Assembly: GCA_902791295.1 (NCBI GenBank)
Contig: CADAVI010000007.1
Span: 1 to 37,433 of the forward strand
Source of the DNA: an uncultured Bacteroidales bacterium
GTDB lineage: Bacteria; Bacteroidota; Bacteroidia; Bacteroidales; Bacteroidaceae
Direction of reading: 5' to 3'
Length of the DNA stretch: 37,433 nucleotides
In this document: positions 33,499-37,433 of the stretch, in pieces
Layout of the letters: each line of letters opens with the position of its first letter
How positions within the stretch are numbered: position 1 is the first letter of the stretch
Made by a program: the position numbers and the translations under genes
Notes under the pieces: generated by a model
Databases searched by the model: none
Told to the model about the DNA's origin: nothing
The model's input: the letters and a program-made list of their open reading frames with translations, nothing else

Positions 33499-34206
33499 TC
33501 AGTCAATAGCGTACTCCACCGTATTCACCACACGCACGCGCTTGATGTAGGGCGTGTTGGGGTCGCGGTCTTCGATGCTGAACTGCCCCTGCTGCGCGGA
33601 GATGATGCCGCTGATGCCGGCCTTGGCGTCGCTGGCAAACTGCTCCGCCGTCTGGCGTGCGTTCTGCATGGCTTCCTGCACCATCTCAGGCTTGATGTCG
33701 GTCAGTCCGGTGTACTCATAGCGCACGCGCTGCGCATCGCCGTACTCCTCCGTCACCAGGGCGATGCCCTGCTTCATGAGGTCCTGCTGGCGGTTCATCA
33801 GCTCGCGCACCTTGTCCACGTCGGTCGAACTCACCGTGATGATGCATTCGGCCTTGTAGCGGTAGTTCATGATTTCGTTGCCGTAGTTGTCGGCCTGCCG
33901 GTCCCGTATGGTGGGGGGATTGACGCTGATTTCCGAGTCCTTCAGTCCGGCGGCTTTCAGGAAGGCCACCACCTTGCGGTTTTTTTCGGCGATGAGTTCG
34001 TACATGGCCGAGGGGTCGTTGCCCAGTTCCTTATACATCAGGGGCCAGGTCACCTTGTTGGCGGGCACCTCGCGCTCCGAGAGACCCTTCACCGTCACCT
34101 TGCGGTCCATCTTCTTGAAGTTCTGCACGCCGCTCTTGATGCAGCAGCCCAGCACACACAGCCCCAGCGCCAGGATGACAGAGGGCAACAAATACTGATT
34201 CTTCAT
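33499..34206 (-). CDS. SIMPL domain-containing (DUF541) protein
   Basis: A 235-residue protein with an N-terminal membrane anchor or signal (residues about 5-27, YLLPSVILALGLCVLGCCIKSG), placing the rest in the periplasm. The SIMPL/DUF541 domain follows: RKVTVKGLSEREVPANKVTWPLMYKELG, EKNRKVVAFLKAAGLKDSEISVNPPTIRDRQ, YRYKAECIITVSSTDVDKVRELM and ARQTAEQFASDAKAGISGIISAQQGQFSI. The molecular role of SIMPL proteins in bacteria is not settled. It lies 50 nt downstream of the GH3 gene on the same strand; the AT-rich spacer has no TAnnTTTG, so it may be transcribed with GH3. Confidence 0.85.
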   Translation of the reverse strand: MKNQYLLPSVILALGLCVLGCCIKSGVQNFKKMDRKVTVKGLSEREVPANKVTWPLMYKELGNDPSAMYELIAEKNRKVVAFLKAAGLKDSEISVNPPTIRDRQADNYGNEIMNYRYKAECIITVSSTDVDKVRELMNRQQDLMKQGIALVTEEYGDAQRVRYEYTGLTDIKPEMVQEAMQNARQTAEQFASDAKAGISGIISAQQGQFSIEDRDPNTPYIKRVRVVNTVEYAID

Positions 34207-34236
34207 AGCCTTTCAATTATACATTATATATTTTAA

Positions 34237-34257
34237 TTTTCACTTTTCATTTTTCAT
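34237..34257. repeat. Short period-7 array (TTTTCAT)n
   Basis: Three heptamers, TTTTCAC, TTTTCAT and TTTTCAT, lie in the 50-nt spacer between GH3 and the SIMPL gene, touching the last base of the GH3 stop. Only three units, so the evidence is modest. Confidence 0.5.
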
Positions 34258-36833
34258 TAACGAAATGTAACGCTGACGCTTTTGAGGTCTTCGGGGCGCG
34301 AACTGTTGCCGTAGCTCACCTCATAGACGCCGCCCTTGCGGGCCTGCATGGCATTGCAGTCGGTGTTGAACAGGGCGAAGCTCTCCGGCGTGAGCGTCAG
34401 GCTGACGTCGGCCTTCTCGCCGGCTTTCAGCGTCACGCGGCGGAAGCTGCGCAGGGAGCGCAGGGGCCCTTCGGCGTCCTGCGTGTCGCGGATGTAGATT
34501 TGCAGCGTCTCGCTGCCGTCGCGCTTGCCGGTGTTCTTCACGGGGACGGTGAGCGTCACCTCGCCGCCCTGCTGCTTCACGGTGGCCTCGCCGATTTCAA
34601 ACGTCGTGTAACTCAGTCCGTAGCCGAAGGCGAAGAGCGGATCGCTGAAGTAGCGGTAGGTGCGTCCCTTCATGCTGTAGTCCTCGTAGTCGGGCAACTG
34701 CTCCGTGGAGCGGTAGAAGGTGACGGGCAGCTTGCCGCCGGGGTTCACGTCGCCGAAGAGCACGTCGGCCACTGCCGTGCCGCCCTCCTCGCCGGGATAC
34801 CAGGCCTGCACGATGGCGTCGCACGACTCCGTCTCCGGCGTCAGCGCGATGGCGGAACCCGAGCAGCAGACGAAGATGACCTTCTTGCCGGCAGCCTTGA
34901 GGGCCTTCAGCAGTTCGCGCTGCACCTTGGGCAGCTCGATGCTGGTGCGGTCGCCGCCCTTGAATCCATCGATGTTGACGGGCATCTCCTCACCCTCCAG
35001 CGTGGGGGCGATGCCGCCCACGAAGACCACCTTGTCGATGCCCTTGAGCTGCTCGGCCACTGCGGCGTAGTCGATGGGAGCCTGCCGGGCTATGTTGAGC
35101 TTGAGGTCGCTGCCCCAGGTGGCCACGTGGCTGTAGCGCACCTCGACGGCATACTCCTTGCCGGCCTCAGCCTGAATCTTCGTCTCGGTGTCGGCGGTGC
35201 GCCAGGTGTGCTCGCGCTTCCTGCGCTCTCCGTTGACATAGACCTCAAAGTGGCCCGTGCCCTCCACCTTCACCACGTATTCGCCGTCGGCCGGTGCCGT
35301 GAACACCGTCTCGTATTTCGCCGAGAAGCCCTCCAACTTGATGCCGGGGGCAAACTGGTGCATGCCGGCGGTGGTGACGGCGAGCGGTGTGGTGTAGTAT
35401 TCCGTGGCGTCGGGCTTGCCCTCCATCTTGAGGTTGTTCCAGAAGGTGCCGCGCACGCCCTTGCGTCCGCCGATGGCGCAGTCCGTTGCCATCAGACATT
35501 CGTTCACGCGGTCGCTCGTCAGGTCGCAGCCCTTCATCCAGGTCACCTTCTTCTGCTTGTTTTTGATGCCCTGCAGGATGCTCACGCTGCGGTTGGGCAC
35601 GCCGTTGTAGTTGCCCCACATCATGGTTTCGCTGTCGGCGTTGGGACCGATTACGGCAATGCGCTCCTTACCTTTCTTGAGGGGCAGCACGCCGCCCCTG
35701 TTCTGCAGCAGGACTATGCTTTCCCGCGCCATATCGAGGGCCAGCTGGCGATGCTCCCTGCTGTCCATCACCGAATAGGGAATCTGCGACCACGACACCA
35801 GTTTCGGGTCGTCCATCTCACCCAGGTCGAAGCGGCCCTCCAGCAGGCGCTTCACATGCTTGTCCACCTCCTCTTCGGTGAGGAACCCTTTCTTCACAGC
35901 TTCGGGGATGGAACGATAGACGTAGTCCCATCCGCACTCCACGTCGGTGCCGGCCAGCGTGCCCACGCGGGCGGCGTGCACCTTGTCGCTGGAGGTCTTG
36001 TGGTTCTGCCAAAAGTCGCTCACGGCGCCGCAGTCGCTCACCACGAGGTATTGGAAGCCCCATTCATCCCTCAGGATTTGCTGCAGCAGCCGGTTGCTGC
36101 CGCAGCAGGGCTCGTCCTCCCAGCGCTGATAGGCGCACATCACCTCTCTCACCTTGGCTTTCTGCACCAGGTCCTTGAAAGCGGGCAGATAGGTCTCGTG
36201 CAGGTCGCGCAGCGACACGTTGGTCACGTTGGCGGTGTGGCGCGTGTATTCCGGACCGCTGTGCACGGCATAGTGTTTGGCGCAGGCCCACAGCTTGCGG
36301 TATTTGCTGTCCTCGGGGCCCTGCAGCCCCCTCACCACCGACTGCCCCATGACACTGGTGAGATAGGGGTCTTCACCGTAGGTCTCCTGTCCGCGTCCCC
36401 AGCGCGGGTCGCGGAAGATGTTGACATTGGGGGTCCACACGCTCAGCGAGTGAAACTTCTCGTCTTCGCCGCCATTGTCCATACGTTTGTGGTACTGGGC
36501 GCGCATCTCGGTGCTGGCGGCGTCGAACACGCGGTAAAGCAGATCCGGGTCGAAGGAGGCGGCCATGCCGACGGGCTCGGGAAACACGGTGACGTTGCCC
36601 ATGTTGGCGGCGCCGTGGAGCGCTTCGCTCCACCAGTAGAACTTCTTGATGCCCAGACGCGGGATGGCGGGCGACTCGTCGAGCATCAGCTGTGCTTTCT
36701 CTTCAAGGGTGAGCCGGCTGCAGAGGTCTGCGGCGCGCTCTTTGGCACTGAGGTTGGGATTCTGCCAGGGATCCTGCGCCCCGGCGCTGAGACTTGCCAT
36801 GCTGAGACAGACGGCGAAAAGAATGTTTTTCAT
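34257..36833 (-). CDS. Glycoside hydrolase family 3 with PA14 insertion (beta-xylosidase/beta-glucosidase-like)
   Basis: An 858-residue exported GH3 enzyme. Residues 1-19 are a signal peptide (MKNILFAVCLSMASLSAGA). The N-terminal TIM-barrel domain holds FYWWSEALHGAANMG, WTPNVNIFRDPRWGRGQETYGEDPYL, CAKHYAVHSGPE and the nucleophile D267 in YLVVSDCGAVSDFW. The second domain (about 370-460 and 590-740) is split by a PA14-like insertion (about 458-585, GVRGTFWNNLKMEG to WGSDLKLN), and a fibronectin-III-like domain ends the protein. The WWSEALHG pattern and domain order match Prevotella/Bacteroides beta-xylosidases, but beta-glucosidase activity is also possible. No SusC/SusD or sensor gene adjoins it, so it is not in an obvious polysaccharide utilisation locus. 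Confidence 0.92.
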   Translation of the reverse strand: MKNILFAVCLSMASLSAGAQDPWQNPNLSAKERAADLCSRLTLEEKAQLMLDESPAIPRLGIKKFYWWSEALHGAANMGNVTVFPEPVGMAASFDPDLLYRVFDAASTEMRAQYHKRMDNGGEDEKFHSLSVWTPNVNIFRDPRWGRGQETYGEDPYLTSVMGQSVVRGLQGPEDSKYRKLWACAKHYAVHSGPEYTRHTANVTNVSLRDLHETYLPAFKDLVQKAKVREVMCAYQRWEDEPCCGSNRLLQQILRDEWGFQYLVVSDCGAVSDFWQNHKTSSDKVHAARVGTLAGTDVECGWDYVYRSIPEAVKKGFLTEEEVDKHVKRLLEGRFDLGEMDDPKLVSWSQIPYSVMDSREHRQLALDMARESIVLLQNRGGVLPLKKGKERIAVIGPNADSETMMWGNYNGVPNRSVSILQGIKNKQKKVTWMKGCDLTSDRVNECLMATDCAIGGRKGVRGTFWNNLKMEGKPDATEYYTTPLAVTTAGMHQFAPGIKLEGFSAKYETVFTAPADGEYVVKVEGTGHFEVYVNGERRKREHTWRTADTETKIQAEAGKEYAVEVRYSHVATWGSDLKLNIARQAPIDYAAVAEQLKGIDKVVFVGGIAPTLEGEEMPVNIDGFKGGDRTSIELPKVQRELLKALKAAGKKVIFVCCSGSAIALTPETESCDAIVQAWYPGEEGGTAVADVLFGDVNPGGKLPVTFYRSTEQLPDYEDYSMKGRTYRYFSDPLFAFGYGLSYTTFEIGEATVKQQGGEVTLTVPVKNTGKRDGSETLQIYIRDTQDAEGPLRSLRSFRRVTLKAGEKADVSLTLTPESFALFNTDCNAMQARKGGVYEVSYGNSSRPEDLKSVSVTFR

Positions 36834-36859
36834 GTCGGTTTTTCTTGTTTTTCTTATGG

Positions 36860-36867
36860 CAAAGATA
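36860..36867 (-). promoter_or_regulatory. GH3 promoter, -7 element
   Basis: The minus strand reads TATCTTTG, 26 nt before the GH3 ATG. No clear TTTG lies 19-20 nt upstream. Confidence 0.65.
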
Positions 36868-36905
36868 CTAAATTTTATTGAGAATGGAACTTTAACTTAT
36901 AATCT

Positions 36906-36933
36906 TTAACCATTAACCCTCAACCGTTAACCT
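36906..36933. repeat. Period-7 tandem repeat (TTAACCN)n
   Basis: Four heptamers, TTAACCA, TTAACCC, TCAACCG and TTAACCT, lie between the divergent promoters of the GH3 gene and the SH3 gene, a placement similar to the array at 21613-21646. Confidence 0.7.
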
Positions 36934-36941
36934 TTTTTTAT

Positions 36942-36949
36942 TATCTTTG
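36942..36949 (+). promoter_or_regulatory. Promoter of the SH3 gene, -7 element
   Basis: TATCTTTG, 26 nt before the ATG at 36976. Part of it lies in a 7-bp palindrome, CTTTGCC at 36945-36951 and GGCAAAG at 36953-36959, which would cover the transcription start and could be an operator. Confidence 0.65.
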
Positions 36950-36975
36950 CCCGGCAAAGCCTTAAACACTGCTCC

Positions 36976-37433
36976 ATGAGACACCTCAGTAACGCCCTCA
37001 GACCTCTCCTCCTGCTGCTCGCCCTGGCGCTGACACTGACGCTCGGCGCCGAAGGCATCGAATTCCCTGCGGAGTATCGGGTCACGACGACGCTCAACGT
37101 GCGCAGCCTCGCGGACTCCGATGCACCGAAAATCGGCACGCTGCAGCGCGGCCAGCATGTCGTGGTGGTGGGAATTGCCGAACCCTACTACGACTACGAC
37201 CGCGACTGGGCCGAAATCCGCTACGGCGAACGGGAGGCCTTCGTGGCCCTTGACTATCTGGAGTATATCGGCCCCGTCAAGACGGAGACCGACACCCCCG
37301 ATGTCAGCGATGACGACGCTGCCTCCACTTGGCGTCCTCCCCTCTGGCACAGGATTTACCAATACGGGGAGACGCTTTTCGGATGGATGTGGACCCTCTT
37401 CAAGTGGTTCTTCTGGATCACCGTCATCGGGCT
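36976..37433 (+). CDS. Secreted or membrane SH3-domain protein (3' truncated by window)
   Basis: An open reading frame from the ATG at 36976 that runs past the window end (152 codons visible). Residues about 1-24 form a signal peptide or anchor (RPLLLLLALALTLTLGAEG). Residues about 32-88 look like a bacterial SH3 domain: YRVTTTLNVRSLADSDAPKIGTLQRGQHVVVVG, then DWAEIRYGEREAFVALDYLEYI, the N-V-R-S and W-x-x-I pattern typical of SH3b domains that bind cell-wall or envelope components. A hydrophobic segment begins near residue 134 (LFGWMWTLFKWFFWITVIG), so the full protein is probably membrane-bound. It is transcribed divergently from GH3. Confidence 0.75.
   Translation, partial: MRHLSNALRPLLLLLALALTLTLGAEGIEFPAEYRVTTTLNVRSLADSDAPKIGTLQRGQHVVVVGIAEPYYDYDRDWAEIRYGEREAFVALDYLEYIGPVKTETDTPDVSDDDAASTWRPPLWHRIYQYGETLFGWMWTLFKWFFWITVIG

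Noticed and set aside
34500-36881. 793-codon open frame on the plus strand opposite the GH3 gene
   Set aside because: It is the complement of a GC-rich gene with strong motifs on the minus strand; the translation is low in complexity, rich in H, A, V and G, and has no domain. Long antisense frames are common in such codon usage.

Overview
The window is about 37 kb of chromosomal DNA from a member of the Bacteroidota, most likely the Bacteroidales and possibly Prevotellaceae-like. The evidence is the repeated Bacteroidota -7 promoter element TAnnTTTG in front of nearly every transcription unit, starts without Shine-Dalgarno sites, family-typical genes (DUF3109, a Bacteroidales-type succinate/acetyl-CoA transferase, TraB/GumN, a beta-xylosidase-like GH3 with PA14) and GC-rich coding DNA with AT-rich spacers. 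I saw no tRNA, rRNA, CRISPR array, transposase or phage gene.

Layout: (1) 1-2.9 kb, + strand: hemD, rnpA and yidD overlap one another and are followed by a CoA transferase of the succinate/propionate/acetate type. (2) 2.8-6.4 kb, - strand: gpmI, ung, a DUF3109 protein and a secreted protein form one tightly packed unit, with a hairpin at the predicted gpmI mRNA 5' end. (3) 6.4-6.9 kb: the only long spacer, with direct and inverted repeats. (4) 6.9-18.7 kb, + strand: a secreted TraB-family gene, then a long same-strand run of rmuC, sufS and rnhB leading without an obvious promoter into glycan genes (two GT2, MBOAT, SGNH partner, acyltransferase-3, RgpF-like, GT2). (5) 18.6-21.6 kb, - strand: a lipid A acyltransferase homologue, a GT90-type glycosyltransferase and an acyltransferase-3. 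(6) 21.7-25.3 kb, + strand: a polyprenyl-phosphate GT2, a sugar aminotransferase, a GtrA-like flippase and a GT87-like membrane transferase, a set that resembles Arn and Gtr systems. (7) 25.3-31.5 kb, - strand: two LTA-synthase-like enzymes, a GT-A-like DUF6492 protein, a divergent GT11 and an acyltransferase-3, mostly joined by 4-nt overlaps. (8) 31.6-37.4 kb: an MsbA-like ABC exporter that lacks its H-loop, a terminator, a SIMPL protein, a GH3 enzyme and an SH3 protein cut by the window end.

Together, 11.2-33.4 kb reads as a cell-envelope glycan locus, probably for LPS/lipooligosaccharide assembly and its decoration by O-acylation, amino-sugar transfer and phospho-substituents, with an exporter beside it. 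The chemical products are inferred from families and are not shown by the sequence. The most unusual points are the missing H-loop of the exporter, the Arn/Gtr-like cassette, the paired LTA-synthase-like operon in a Gram-negative, a perfect 40-bp duplicated promoter flanking the TraB gene, several promoters placed 4-5 nt before start codons, and period-7 repeat arrays in intergenic spaces.
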